Positions 1-8,557 of a stretch of DNA of 64,000 nucleotides are shown piece by piece. Each line of letters begins with the position of its first letter. Position 1 is the first letter of the stretch. The translations under genes were made by a program, and so were the position numbers. The notes beneath the pieces were generated by a model that was not told the origin of the DNA, did no database searches, and worked only from the letters and a program-made list of their open reading frames with translations. This DNA comes from PWXP01 sp040772845 (GTDB taxonomy: Bacteria; Planctomycetota; Planctomycetia; Pirellulales; Thermoguttaceae): contig JAXGXG010000001.1 in assembly GCA_040772845.1 (NCBI GenBank), forward strand, positions 4,340,001 to 4,404,000, given 5' to 3'.

Positions 1-306
1 GGCGGCCCGGCCGAGGAGGTTTCGACGCCCGGCAGCAACACGCCACAACCGCAGCCTGCCGGTCCTACGCTGAATCCGCCCAGTCGCCCGTCGGCCAACG
101 ATGCGGCCGCTGGACGCATGGCGCCACCGGCCCGAACCGTTGCCAGACAGCCGGTATCTTCGCCACAACCGCGCCAAACGGCCGCGAGCCCCTACAACCA
201 GACTCCGCAACGCAATCCGCAGCCGCAGGCCGGCCAAGTTCATGCAGCGGATGCTTCCGCCGCACCCGTTTTTATTGGGCCGATCGGCTATGATGTTCTA
301 AAGTAG
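1..306 (+). CDS. C-terminal tail of a probable Tad pilus secretin (CpaC/RcpA-like), 5' end outside window
   Basis: Frame 1 is open from the first base to the TAG at 304-306. It encodes a Pro/Gln/Ala-rich, low-complexity stretch that ends FIGPIGYDVLK. No catalytic or structural domain is visible in this tail. The identification rests on context: the gene ends 3 nt before a CpaE/TadZ gene, and in planctomycete Tad loci the secretin (CpaC/RcpA, type II/III secretion family) commonly precedes cpaE, often with a Pro/Gln-rich C-terminus. If that is right, the product is an outer-membrane pilus channel. It could equally be another Tad component with a disordered tail. Confidence 0.45.
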   Translation, partial: GGPAEEVSTPGSNTPQPQPAGPTLNPPSRPSANDAAAGRMAPPARTVARQPVSSPQPRQTAASPYNQTPQRNPQPQAGQVHAADASAAPVFIGPIGYDVLK

Positions 307-309
307 TAT

Positions 310-1530
310 ATGAGCAACGTTTTACGTCTAGCCCTGGTCGATCCTGACGATTCCCAGCGAGAATCGATGAAGTCGATGTTGCTGGGAATGGACATGATTT
401 GGCTGGAAGCCGAATGTTCCCGTTACGAGTTTTTTGCCGACGTGGTCGCCCAGACGAACCCCGATATCGGGTTGGTCTGCATTGACGAGGACCCCCCGAA
501 GGCGCTCGATCTGGTTCGCCAACTCGGCGAAGCCTCGCCCAATTGCGCCGTGCTCGTGGTAAGCTCTTCGAGTGACGGAAACCTGATCTTGCAGGCGTTG
601 CGCGCCGGAGCGAAGGAATTCCTTACCCAGCCGGTCCGTATTGAAGACTTGCTCGGCGCCCTCGGACGAATTAGCGAACGGCGCGCCGGACGCGCCGGAG
701 AGAACCGCCCACGCGGCAGCCAAGTGATTGCCATCGCCGGGGCTACCGGCGGTGTGGGGACTACCAGTGTCGCCGTAAATCTGGGCTGTGCCCTGGCCGC
801 CGATGAGAAGAACTCCGTCGCACTGATCGACCTCGACCTGTGCCTGGGCGATGCCGACGTCTTTCTCGATACGATCCCCGACTATACGCTCGTAGACGTT
901 GCCCAGAACGTCACGCGCCTCGACTTCTCCCTGCTGAAGCGGTCGCTGACGAAACACTCCTCGGGGCTCTACCTGCTGCCTCGGCCGGTACAGATCGAAG
1001 ACATGCGTCTGATCGGCGCCGAAGACCTCCAGCGTGTGATCGGGCTGCTGAAGGCGACGTTCACGCACCTGGTGTTGGACCTCTCCAAGAGCTTCAGCAC
1101 GATCGACATGATGGCCCTGGAGATGGCCAACCACATCCTGCTGGTAACCCAGCTCGACCTGCCATGCCTGCGTAACGTCGTCCGCCTGATGATGTCGCTA
1201 GGCGAGATGGACAACATGGCCAAGAAGGTCAAGATTGTGGTGAACCGGGCCGGCCTGGAGCAGGGGCAGATCACGCTGAAGAAGGCCGAAGAGACCATCG
1301 GCAAGGACATCTTCTGGCAACTCCCCAACGATTACCGCACCATGGTCGAGGTCCGCAACAACGGCGTCCCGCTGATCGAGCAGGCGCCGAAGGCGGCAAT
1401 CACCCAATCGATTCTCGCGCTGGCCCAGGCCCTTTCGTCCGACGAGAAGACGCCTCAGCGCGACGCCGGCGGCAAGAAGTCGGTGCTCGGACGCCTGTTC
1501 AACTTCGGCGCCGCCAAAGGCGCGAAATAG
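310..1530 (+). CDS. cpaE: CpaE/TadZ-like pilus assembly protein (receiver-like domain + ParA/MinD-type ATPase)
   Basis: 406 residues. Residues 5-120 form a response-regulator-like receiver fold (acidic LVDPDD at 9-14, IDED at 58-61, degenerate phospho-acceptor). Residues 138-380 form a MinD/ParA-type ATPase. The P-loop reads GATGGVGTT (144-152), followed by a Walker A' region around ALIDLDLCLGDAD (171-183). The canonical signature lysines of KGGVGKT are absent, as in atypical TadZ/CpaE proteins. The family localises the Tad/Flp secretion apparatus at the inner face of the cytoplasmic membrane. ATG at 310, 3 nt after the upstream stop, indicates an operon. The C-terminus (GRLFNFGAAKGAK) is basic. 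No other Tad gene follows. Confidence 0.9.
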   Translation: MSNVLRLALVDPDDSQRESMKSMLLGMDMIWLEAECSRYEFFADVVAQTNPDIGLVCIDEDPPKALDLVRQLGEASPNCAVLVVSSSSDGNLILQALRAGAKEFLTQPVRIEDLLGALGRISERRAGRAGENRPRGSQVIAIAGATGGVGTTSVAVNLGCALAADEKNSVALIDLDLCLGDADVFLDTIPDYTLVDVAQNVTRLDFSLLKRSLTKHSSGLYLLPRPVQIEDMRLIGAEDLQRVIGLLKATFTHLVLDLSKSFSTIDMMALEMANHILLVTQLDLPCLRNVVRLMMSLGEMDNMAKKVKIVVNRAGLEQGQITLKKAEETIGKDIFWQLPNDYRTMVEVRNNGVPLIEQAPKAAITQSILALAQALSSDEKTPQRDAGGKKSVLGRLFNFGAAKGAK

Positions 1531-1533
1531 CCG

Positions 1534-1818
1534 TCACAGCTCGCTTGTCAGCCGGTCGAACGTGGCAACCGGCACGGCCGGCAACGTCGTGAACGCGATA
1601 CCGGTGAGCTTCGTCAGGGCGATCGAGACCTTGATTGCATCTTCCAAGCCAGGCATGGAGACGATGATCAGCAGGTCGTGTTCGCCCAACATGGCATAGA
1701 TTGTCTCCACCTCGCCACCGAACTGCCGGACCATATTCTTGGCCGTCTGCGTTCGCTGGATGCTCATCCCCTGGAGCGCCTTCGTGGAGTATTTCCCCAA
1801 CATCACAAAAGTCTGCAT
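1534..1818 (-). CDS. GYD-domain protein
   Basis: 94 residues, starting MQTFVMLGKYSTKALQGM and containing a compact alpha/beta domain typical of the GYD family (small ferredoxin-like, dimeric alpha-beta barrel relatives). Function is unknown for most members. The frame is open upstream to 2016, but the extra 66 residues are low-complexity and lie outside the family domain. The ATG at 1818 has a G-rich sequence (GGGGG) about 7 nt upstream and fits the family length. The gene is convergent with cpaE, with only 3 nt between stops, and nothing suggests a functional link to the pilus genes. Confidence 0.8.
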   Translation of the reverse strand: MQTFVMLGKYSTKALQGMSIQRTQTAKNMVRQFGGEVETIYAMLGEHDLLIIVSMPGLEDAIKVSIALTKLTGIAFTTLPAVPVATFDRLTSEL

Positions 1819-2199
1819 GGTAAACCCCCAATCATTTTCGCAGCACCCGTGCCCGAGTGTGCTGAACCCATCAACCGTTGCCCTGACCCCACGGTGTTCA
1901 GCATAGTCCAGTCCACCGCCCTCGCCCACCCCGCCTCCCAGGTTTTCGGCTCTTCCGTTACCCGAGCACAAACCCTGCATTCGTACTCGTGCTCGTAATC
2001 GACGGTCTTGCGCCATTCGGGTTCACCCACGCGTTATCGCCTTATGGAGTACGGTGATTCATCACCGTTTTCGTCTCTTGAACCACGCTCAGCCCTGCCC
2101 CCGCAAGCCCCCCCGACTCGCCCCGCCCACCCGTTCGTAGTTCCGCCTTCAGGCGGTCTTCCGCATCCTACTCGTGCTCAGCTTTAGCGGTGCTCGTTG

Positions 2200-2380
2200 A
2201 CAGTTGTCAGTTGTCAGTTGTCAGTTGTCAGTAACGCGCTGACGCGGGAGTGGGGAGTTGAAAGCGGAAGGGCGCGAGCCCTCCGGTGTGCAGTTGACAG
2301 TTGACAGTTGTCAGTTGACAGTAACGCGCTGACGCGGGGGTGGGGAGTTGAAAGCGGAAGGGCGCGAGCCCTCCGGTCCC
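2200..2380 (+). repeat. Short tandem 7-mers followed by REP-like hairpin units
   Basis: Two similar units each consist of tandem GTTGTCA/GTTGACA heptamers, then GTAACGCGCTGACGCGG, then a GGGGAGTTGAAAGCGG spacer, then the hairpin GGAAGGGCGCGAGCCCTCC. The hairpin has a GGGC/GCCC core stem closed by a GCGA (GNRA) loop. The same CGCTGACGCGGG and GGGCGCGAGCCC words recur at 3390-3540. These look like REP-type extragenic palindromes, not coding sequence. Confidence 0.7.
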
Positions 2381-3344
2381 GGCGAGCAAATCGACCGGAC
2401 GGCTTGCGCCGTGCCGCTACAATGTCGGCCGGCCCACGGCAAAAACGAACAGCCCCGGAATTGTCGCACGCCCTTGGCCCTGTTCGACTGTTCGACAACC
2501 GCTGGCCGATTACCTTAAACCGTTGCGGTCATTGGGGTTACGCGCGATTTCCGCGTGTGGCAAAACTCGGCGTCCGAGGCCGAAAAACGGGTTGTAACCT
2601 GTTGTGTGGCAAGGAGTTGGGTATTGTCGAACAGTGTTTTTCAGGCGGTGTTCGCAAATAGGTGAGCGAAAACGCCCACTGTTTCGCTAACCTGTTATTT
2701 CACAAGGACTTACAGCAGAAAGGCCCGGCTTACGGGGGCCCATTGGGCGCAGTCCTCCCACCGTTCGACGCAGAACCATTTTCTGCGACGGGTGGTCTTA
2801 TGCGACCCGAGGGTGCCTGCATCTCCGACGCTGGTCTTAGGCTGCCAAAAACTGCCCGAGGAATTACGTTGCCAATCGGTCCTATTCCGCCGGCTTTATG
2901 CGACGCAGTAGCAGACCGTACGGGGCCGATCCTGTGCCATTGCTGTGCAAGGACCCCTCACTCCGTACGGCGGAACCCTCGCGTTGGGGCCGCCGCTGAG
3001 AAGGACGTCCAGATAGGAACGTCCTCCGCACGCTGTTCCACACACGCCGCCTCACCTGCGTGCGGTTTTGCGGGCGAAAGTATCAGTCTCGCCAATCGCA
3101 TCCGCGCGTCAGGTGGCCGGGCTTACGATGCCGGTATACCACCCCTATTCAGGTCTTCTGTTCGGCCTTACGCTGCCCACAGGCCCCTGTCTATAGTGGC
3201 GTCAGAGTATGCCGTCACCCTACCATACTTCGTGGCTGATGTAAATACCGCGAAGGAGGTGTCAGGTGTCAGGTGTCAGGTGTCAGAGGGGAAGTTGCTA
3301 GTTGCTAGTTGTTAGTTGCTAGTGACGCGCTGGCGCGGAGGGGA

Positions 3345-3545
3345 AACGGAGTTCGGAGATCGCAGATCGGAGATGGGAGATCGGGACGCGCTGACGCGGG
3401 AGTTGGGAGATGGGAGTTGGGAGATGGGAGCGGAAGGGCGCGAGCCCTCCGGTGAAGATCGGAGCTGGAAGTTCGGAGATGGGAGATCGGGACGCGCTGA
3501 CGCGGGAGTTGGGAGATGGGAGCGGAAGGGCGCGAGCGCGGAGGG
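3345..3545 (+). repeat. Purine-rich GGAGAT/GGGAGTT arrays with GCGCTGACGCG and GCGCGAGC hairpins
   Basis: About 200 bp is almost entirely permutations of GGAGATCG, GGGAGATGG and GGAGTTGG interleaved with GACGCGCTGACGCGGGAG and the GGGCGCGAGCCC hairpin seen at 2275 and 2360. Strand composition is extremely purine-biased on the plus strand. Related text recurs at 3755-3795, 9604-9660 and 23600-23645. No coding signature. Confidence 0.75.
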
Positions 3546-3899
3546 GGAAGCGTCGATTTGAGATTTCGGGCTTCTTTCGTCATTTGACTTTCGACATTCG
3601 TCATTGCACGGAACGTCTCCGTTTCCTCTGCGGCCTCCTGTTCGATATCCGCTCTGCTTTTCGTGTGTTTCGTGTCTTTCGTGGTTCTTGTCTTGGGCGA
3701 TACTACTGGAAAAGCCGGCTGAAGGCGGAACTACGAACGTCGGGGACGCAAGGTGTCGGAGATCGCAGATCGGAGTTGGGAGATCGGAACGCGCGAACTG
3801 GGGTGTTTGCGGGCGGCTGTAGACCAGAAAGCGGTAACAAGTTCCCGCACTCCATAGGCGGCTTCGCCGCGGCGAAGCAAGGACCAAAACGCCGGATTC

Positions 3900-3968
3900 C
3901 ACTTGCTCGCGCTGCGTGCTTGTATGGGGGACGCGCCAGCGCGTACAAGCTCGAAGCGCAAGCGAGTG
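3900..3968. repeat. Palindromic repeat unit (CACTTGCT...AGCGAGTG), copy 1
   Basis: A 25-nt left arm (3900-3924, beginning CACTTGCTCGCGC) and a 25-nt right arm (3944-3968, ending GCGCAAGCGAGTG) are imperfect inverted repeats around a GACGCGCCAGCGCG centre. Copies at 4012, 22990, 23101, 23213, 23325, 23751 and, in the other orientation, 31318 define a family. Tandem copies have a period of 111-112 bp. Confidence 0.85.
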
Positions 3969-4011
3969 GGTCCGTTAAGGACCGGAAGCGAGGCGCTTAA
4001 AACGCTCGATC

Positions 4012-4080
4012 CACTTGCTCGCGCTGCGTGCTTGTATGGGGGACGCGCCAGCGCGTACAAGCTCGAAGCGCAAGCGAGTG
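4012..4080. repeat. Palindromic repeat unit (CACTTGCT...AGCGAGTG), copy 2
   Basis: Nearly identical to the copy at 3900 and exactly 112 bp downstream of it. The joining segment GGGTCCGTTAAGGACC is itself a short palindrome and is conserved between tandem copies elsewhere in the window. Confidence 0.85.
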
Positions 4081-4518
4081 GGTCCGTTAAGGACCCAACC
4101 ACGGATGGAACATGAACAGGCATGCGAGGGCGTTCTTGCTTGATGTCGTTTGCGGTCTCCTGCTGGTCTGCTGAATTGCGACACGATTGACTACAACGCG
4201 AAGACAAAGAAGAGAATGAACAGGAGGAAGCAGAGGACGCAGAGAAAGGAAAGTTGGCTGGCACGAACCTTCCACTCGTGCTCAGCTTTAGCGGTGCTCG
4301 TACTCGTAATCGAAGGTCTTGCGTGGCCGAAACTCCTTCCCTCCCCGCCCATCTTCGTCGCTCGACTCTCCGAGTCGATGTGTTGCCTCTTCGTCGCTCG
4401 ACTCTCCGAGTCGTGAACGTTCCCGACGGAATCGACTCGGAGAGTTGAGCGACAATTCGCGGTCTCATGTTTGCCTTCCCTCTTGACCGCAACCCACAAT
4501 CCGCATAGGATTCCTGCC

Positions 4519-7500
4519 ATGGTCACCACCTACCAGTACCTCGACGGCACCGAACGGCCCGTTACCGTCACCCGCAACGGCGAGGTGACCCACGATGCCC
4601 ATGGCAACGTCGTCGCGGTGCGGTCGCCACGTTACTTCGACTCGGCCGATACGCTGGGCTACCAGCAGGCGAGCGAGGCGTTTTCGTATACAAGGCGCAA
4701 TTTGAAGGCCACGCACACCGTGGCCGCAGGCGCCCAGGCGTATGCAAACCCGGACGACGCAGGCTGGTCGGCCGCCAAGGTCCGCGTTACGGAAAGCTGG
4801 GCCTACAACCTGGACCGCACGCTCGATACGCATACCGACTTCCGCGGCAACGGCTGGCAGTCGCTCTGGAGTTCCTGCTGCGCCGGCCGGCTGGTCGCAC
4901 AGAACGACCCGCTTGGCGCCGCGACCACCACGGCCCACGACGCCCAGGGGAATACGACCCTGTCGCAAAAAGTCCACGGGCTCACCATCTTCAACCAGCA
5001 GACCACCCGGTTCGACGCCCGCAACCGACCCATCGCACGCACCGTCTGGCTCGTGGAGCAGACGGGCATCGACCCGCAGAACCCGCCCATCGCCGGCGGC
5101 GGCCTTGCAGGCGATCCGGCCGCGCACGACGGGCAGGGCAATACGGTCGGTTTGACGACTCGCTATCTGTATGATGAAGACCTGACCGACGGCACGGGGC
5201 TCGACGGCTCGGGCACAACGGTGCAAAAGCTCGACGGCTCGGGCAGCTACACGGTGGATATCGATAGCCTGCTGACCGAACTCGAAGCCGACCTCGGCGC
5301 CGGGTTCTTCGGCAATGGCGCGACCGGCTCGGCCACCGTCACCATCAACCCGGAGGATGAACTATCGGTCACCATCAGCGACGGCGCCGGGCGCACCGTC
5401 GCCTCGGGCATCATCGCCCAAAACGGCACGCCCATCACCTGGCAGACCGTCAGTCACGACACACTGGTCGCCATCGCGGGCGTCGGGCAAGTGGTGGAAA
5501 CCACGCAGATCGACGCGCTCAACCACGCACAAAAGACCCGCACCGACGGTGCAGGCCGCACGCTCGAAACGGTCGACGCGCTGGGCAACGTCACGACGGC
5601 CACGTTCGACGCGGCGGGGAACCAACTTTCTAGCCGAGATCCGAACAGTATCGGCTGGAACGCTACCTACGATGCCCGCAATCGGCAGATCACCATGGCC
5701 GATACCCAGGAGCAGGCGGAAGGGAAGAACCGGCAGACGGCGTATGACGCACACGGCAACGTGGTGGGTACGACGGATGCCAAGGGGCAGTCGGCCAGCT
5801 CGGCCTTCGACGCGCGGGATCGGCGTGTGAGCGAGACGGACCGCCTTGCAGGCGTGACCTCGTGGCGATTCGATGAAAACTCCAACTTGCGGCACCTGAC
5901 CGACGCTGAGAACCAGTCGCCTTACAAACCGACCGCCTGGACCTACGACGCCCGGAACCTGAAGCTCACCGAAGCCCTGCCCGGACACAACCCGGCAAGC
6001 CAGATCGGGGATGCCGATTATGACCTCAAGCAGTTCACCTACGACCTGGCCGGGCGCGTGGAGGTGGCCACGGACCAGAAGGGGAACACGGTCACGCATC
6101 TGTACGACATGGCCTCGCGCCTCTTGCAGCGTGACTACCGCCTCTACGGCCAGACCGCTATCAGTGACAGCGACGTTTTTTCCTACGGTGATGCAGGCCG
6201 TATGGCCACGGCCCAGAGTGGGCGGTACAATAACACGGTTGCGTTCGATTACGACGTCGCCGGGCGTCTGACTTCGGAAAGCCTGACCGTAACCTTCGGT
6301 CAGACCACGACTTACACCGTCCAGTCCCAGTACGACGCGGCCAATCGCCGCACGGGCATTACCTATCCCGATGGCTCGATCGTCGCGCGGCAATATACGG
6401 CCCGTGACCAGCTTGCCCAGATCGATTACAATAGCGCCATGGTCGCCACCTTCGCCTACGATCCCGCTTCTCGCCGCACCAGCCGCACGCTGGGCGATAC
6501 GCCCGGTACGCAGACCGCGTGGGTGTACGGCCGGCAGGATAATTTTCCTTCTGCCATCAACTCCGGCATCCCCGGTGCGTCGTTCAGCTATACGTACGAT
6601 GCCAACAAGAACAAGCTGACTGAGGGCATCTCGGCGCCTACGGCCAACTACGGGTTCAACTCGACCACGTACGACTCGGCCGATCGGCTGACCGCATGGA
6701 ATCGGACAGACGGCAACCTGGATCAGGCGTGGGGACTTTCCCTTGTTGGCAACTGGGCCACGTTCACCGAGAACCAGCTCCAGCAAACCCGCACGCACAC
6801 CGCCGTTCATGAGATCGCCACGATTGACTCCAACCCAATCGCGCACGACGCTACGGGGAACCTGACTCGCGATGCGGGCGATACGCTTGACCGTTACACC
6901 TGGGACTTCGATAACCGCCTGCTGGCCGCCGACGTCGATCAGGACGGGACTGCGGAGTGTGGGTATCAATACGATGCCCTCGGCCGCCGCGTGAGCAAGA
7001 CCGTGCCGGAGGGTGAGGGTTCGGCGACGACGGTCTTCGTCGGCACCATCCAGGCCCTTGAGCATTCCCCCCACGCCATGCAAGTCGTGGCGGAGTACGC
7101 CGCCGATGCTGCGCCCGGTTCACCCGCGTGCAAGTTCGTCTATGCCGAGTACATTGACGAGCCGGTGCTGATGGTCCGTCTCGACGGCCCTGCCGAGACC
7201 CACTACTACTATCACCAGAACTCGCTCTACTCCGTCGCCGCCTTGACCGACGCCACCGGCGCCGTTGTCGAGCGATACGCCTACTCCGCCTACGGCGAAC
7301 CGATCTTCCTCGACGCCAGCGCTAACCTGCTCGACCCGCAGGCATCGACCGTGGGCAATCCGTACCTCTTCACCGGCCGCCGGCTAGACGAAGAAACGGG
7401 CCTCTACTACTACCGTGCTCGAATGTACGATGCGGAACTGGGGAGGTTCGTGGGGAGGGATCCCATTGGGTATAGGGGGGGAATCAATTGGTACGAATAT

Positions 7501-8079
7501 GTTGGCGGAACGCCTTTGCACTACTGCGATGCGCTAGGATTCCATGGGCCGAATCCGGGGTTTGGAGGAATACCAGACGAGATGTTGCCGAATCTCTGGC
7601 CGAAGGATTGGGGATTTACTGGTTTTGCTCATAGGTTATATTATGGTCCGACGTCCCACGTTACCAAAAGTTTTCCAACCGTTACAAGTCTGACGTGTAG
7701 GTGTGGCGATGCAATATCCATAGCTGCCACAGCCCAGGTAAATCTCGCTGCTGAATTTGGCGTTTTGGGGAATGTCGTAGGTGAGGGCCTTGAGGGCTCT
7801 GCAGGAGTGGTGGCAGGAGGCGAGTTTTCAATTACAGTTACACTTGCCTGTAATCTTGCTGGCCATGGTGATCGCGAAATCACGAAGAGGGGTTTGGTCA
7901 CCATTTCATTTCAATGGGCACCGCTTCATCATGAGATTGCAGTACGGCATCGGCTTTTTGGGTGGCGAGTCTTGTGGCACAGCGTGACCCCATCTGTCTG
8001 GAACGTAGACGTTAACGCTCAGGAGAAGATTGTAAGCGATAACGGTGGGACGTGTTGTGATGAGTCGGGAGAGTTGTAG
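4519..8079 (+). CDS. RHS/YD-repeat protein, copy 1, probably N-terminally truncated, with variable C-terminal tip
   Basis: 1186 residues from the ATG at 4519; an in-frame TTG at 4471 would add 16. YD-repeats (YDARNR, YDLAGRV, YDMASRL, YDAANRR, YTYDANKN) run through most of the protein to the RHS core near nt 7395-7470 (YYYRARMYDAELGRF, then RDPIGY). After the core, about 200 residues are unique to this copy: a Gly/Pro linker, then a domain with several Cys residues and beta-strand-rich text, with no family recognised. RHS proteins form shells that enclose a C-terminal toxin, and the tip after the core is where toxins sit. No signal peptide or N-terminal export domain is present, and the sequence just upstream is dispersed repeat, so the 5' end is probably missing. 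Residues encoded by 5218-5984 are identical at DNA level to copy 3. Confidence 0.85.
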   Translation: MVTTYQYLDGTERPVTVTRNGEVTHDAHGNVVAVRSPRYFDSADTLGYQQASEAFSYTRRNLKATHTVAAGAQAYANPDDAGWSAAKVRVTESWAYNLDRTLDTHTDFRGNGWQSLWSSCCAGRLVAQNDPLGAATTTAHDAQGNTTLSQKVHGLTIFNQQTTRFDARNRPIARTVWLVEQTGIDPQNPPIAGGGLAGDPAAHDGQGNTVGLTTRYLYDEDLTDGTGLDGSGTTVQKLDGSGSYTVDIDSLLTELEADLGAGFFGNGATGSATVTINPEDELSVTISDGAGRTVASGIIAQNGTPITWQTVSHDTLVAIAGVGQVVETTQIDALNHAQKTRTDGAGRTLETVDALGNVTTATFDAAGNQLSSRDPNSIGWNATYDARNRQITMADTQEQAEGKNRQTAYDAHGNVVGTTDAKGQSASSAFDARDRRVSETDRLAGVTSWRFDENSNLRHLTDAENQSPYKPTAWTYDARNLKLTEALPGHNPASQIGDADYDLKQFTYDLAGRVEVATDQKGNTVTHLYDMASRLLQRDYRLYGQTAISDSDVFSYGDAGRMATAQSGRYNNTVAFDYDVAGRLTSESLTVTFGQTTTYTVQSQYDAANRRTGITYPDGSIVARQYTARDQLAQIDYNSAMVATFAYDPASRRTSRTLGDTPGTQTAWVYGRQDNFPSAINSGIPGASFSYTYDANKNKLTEGISAPTANYGFNSTTYDSADRLTAWNRTDGNLDQAWGLSLVGNWATFTENQLQQTRTHTAVHEIATIDSNPIAHDATGNLTRDAGDTLDRYTWDFDNRLLAADVDQDGTAECGYQYDALGRRVSKTVPEGEGSATTVFVGTIQALEHSPHAMQVVAEYAADAAPGSPACKFVYAEYIDEPVLMVRLDGPAETHYYYHQNSLYSVAALTDATGAVVERYAYSAYGEPIFLDASANLLDPQASTVGNPYLFTGRRLDEETGLYYYRARMYDAELGRFVGRDPIGYRGGINWYEYVGGTPLHYCDALGFHGPNPGFGGIPDEMLPNLWPKDWGFTGFAHRLYYGPTSHVTKSFPTVTSLTCRCGDAISIAATAQVNLAAEFGVLGNVVGEGLEGSAGVVAGGEFSITVTLACNLAGHGDREITKRGLVTISFQWAPLHHEIAVRHRLFGWRVLWHSVTPSVWNVDVNAQEKIVSDNGGTCCDESGEL

Positions 8080-8137
8080 ACCCGCTGATATGTGCACCTT
8101 CGGATTGCTGGGGAGTTCAGATGGTAGGAGATACTCC

Positions 8138-8557
8138 GTGCTAAAATCGTACATAGGTTTCGGTCTTGTTGTTCTTAGTGTTCCTGCGTTTTTGTCTTGT
8201 GGAACGGCGAGTCGCTCAACGGGAGTCCAGCTACTTGTGGTCAACAAGACAGAGCAGGCTATCCAAAGAATTCAGATTGTATCTGCACCAAGTGGAGAGA
8301 CCATCTTCGATGCTCCAAGCGGCAAGTGTACGGCCTATGTGCAACCAGCCGTTTTTCGAAGGCCTGGTATAGTCCGGGCAACGCTAGCGGACGGCACGGT
8401 CGTTTCTGGAACATGGACTTCGGTCGATTATTCCGACCCATCAGAAATAGTCGACGGGGAGTTGAGGGTGGAACCAGAACGCGTTGAAATCTTCCTAAGG
8501 ACTAGCGGCCGCGTTGTGGCGGAGGAGAAAATCGGTCAGGAGCCGAATGGCACTTGA
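8138..8557 (+). CDS. Small putative lipoprotein downstream of RHS copy 1 (candidate immunity protein)
   Basis: 139 residues from a GTG at 8138, preceded by GGTAGGAG 7 nt upstream, which decides this start over the longer open frame from 8045. The N-terminus is a hydrophobic segment ending in PAFLSCG, a plausible lipobox. The rest is beta-rich with no recognised domain. It begins 58 nt after the RHS copy 1 stop, on the same strand. In polymorphic-toxin loci the gene directly behind the toxin tip often encodes immunity, and a membrane-anchored lipoprotein would fit. That role is inferred from position only. Confidence 0.6.
   Translation: MLKSYIGFGLVVLSVPAFLSCGTASRSTGVQLLVVNKTEQAIQRIQIVSAPSGETIFDAPSGKCTAYVQPAVFRRPGIVRATLADGTVVSGTWTSVDYSDPSEIVDGELRVEPERVEIFLRTSGRVVAEEKIGQEPNGT

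Larger units (their letters stand above)
2017..4518. other. 2.5-kb intergenic region made largely of repeats, no supported gene
   Basis: No reading frame here has domain character. Frames at 2662-3315 and 3312-3902 are open but compositionally odd and run into short tandem repeats. Contents: a TTGTCAG-type 7-mer array near 2200-2330; an imperfect 24-nt direct repeat at 2595-2618 and 2688-2711; GTGTCAG and GTTGCTA micro-arrays at 3258-3325; purine-rich GGAGAT/GGGAG arrays at 3345-3545; a copy of the CTTTCGTG-type repeat near 3655-3700; two 69-nt palindromic units at 3900-4080; and GACTC-TCC-GAGTC hairpins at 4363-4377, 4399-4413 and (opposite orientation) about 4432. The stretch 2400-3240 is not repetitive and I see nothing recognisable in it. 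Confidence 0.7.

Noticed and set aside
2662..3315. A 217-codon plus-strand frame with GTG start
   Set aside because: Runs into GTGTCAG micro-repeats at its end, has many Cys/Pro/Ser with no domain-like pattern and no neighbour support.
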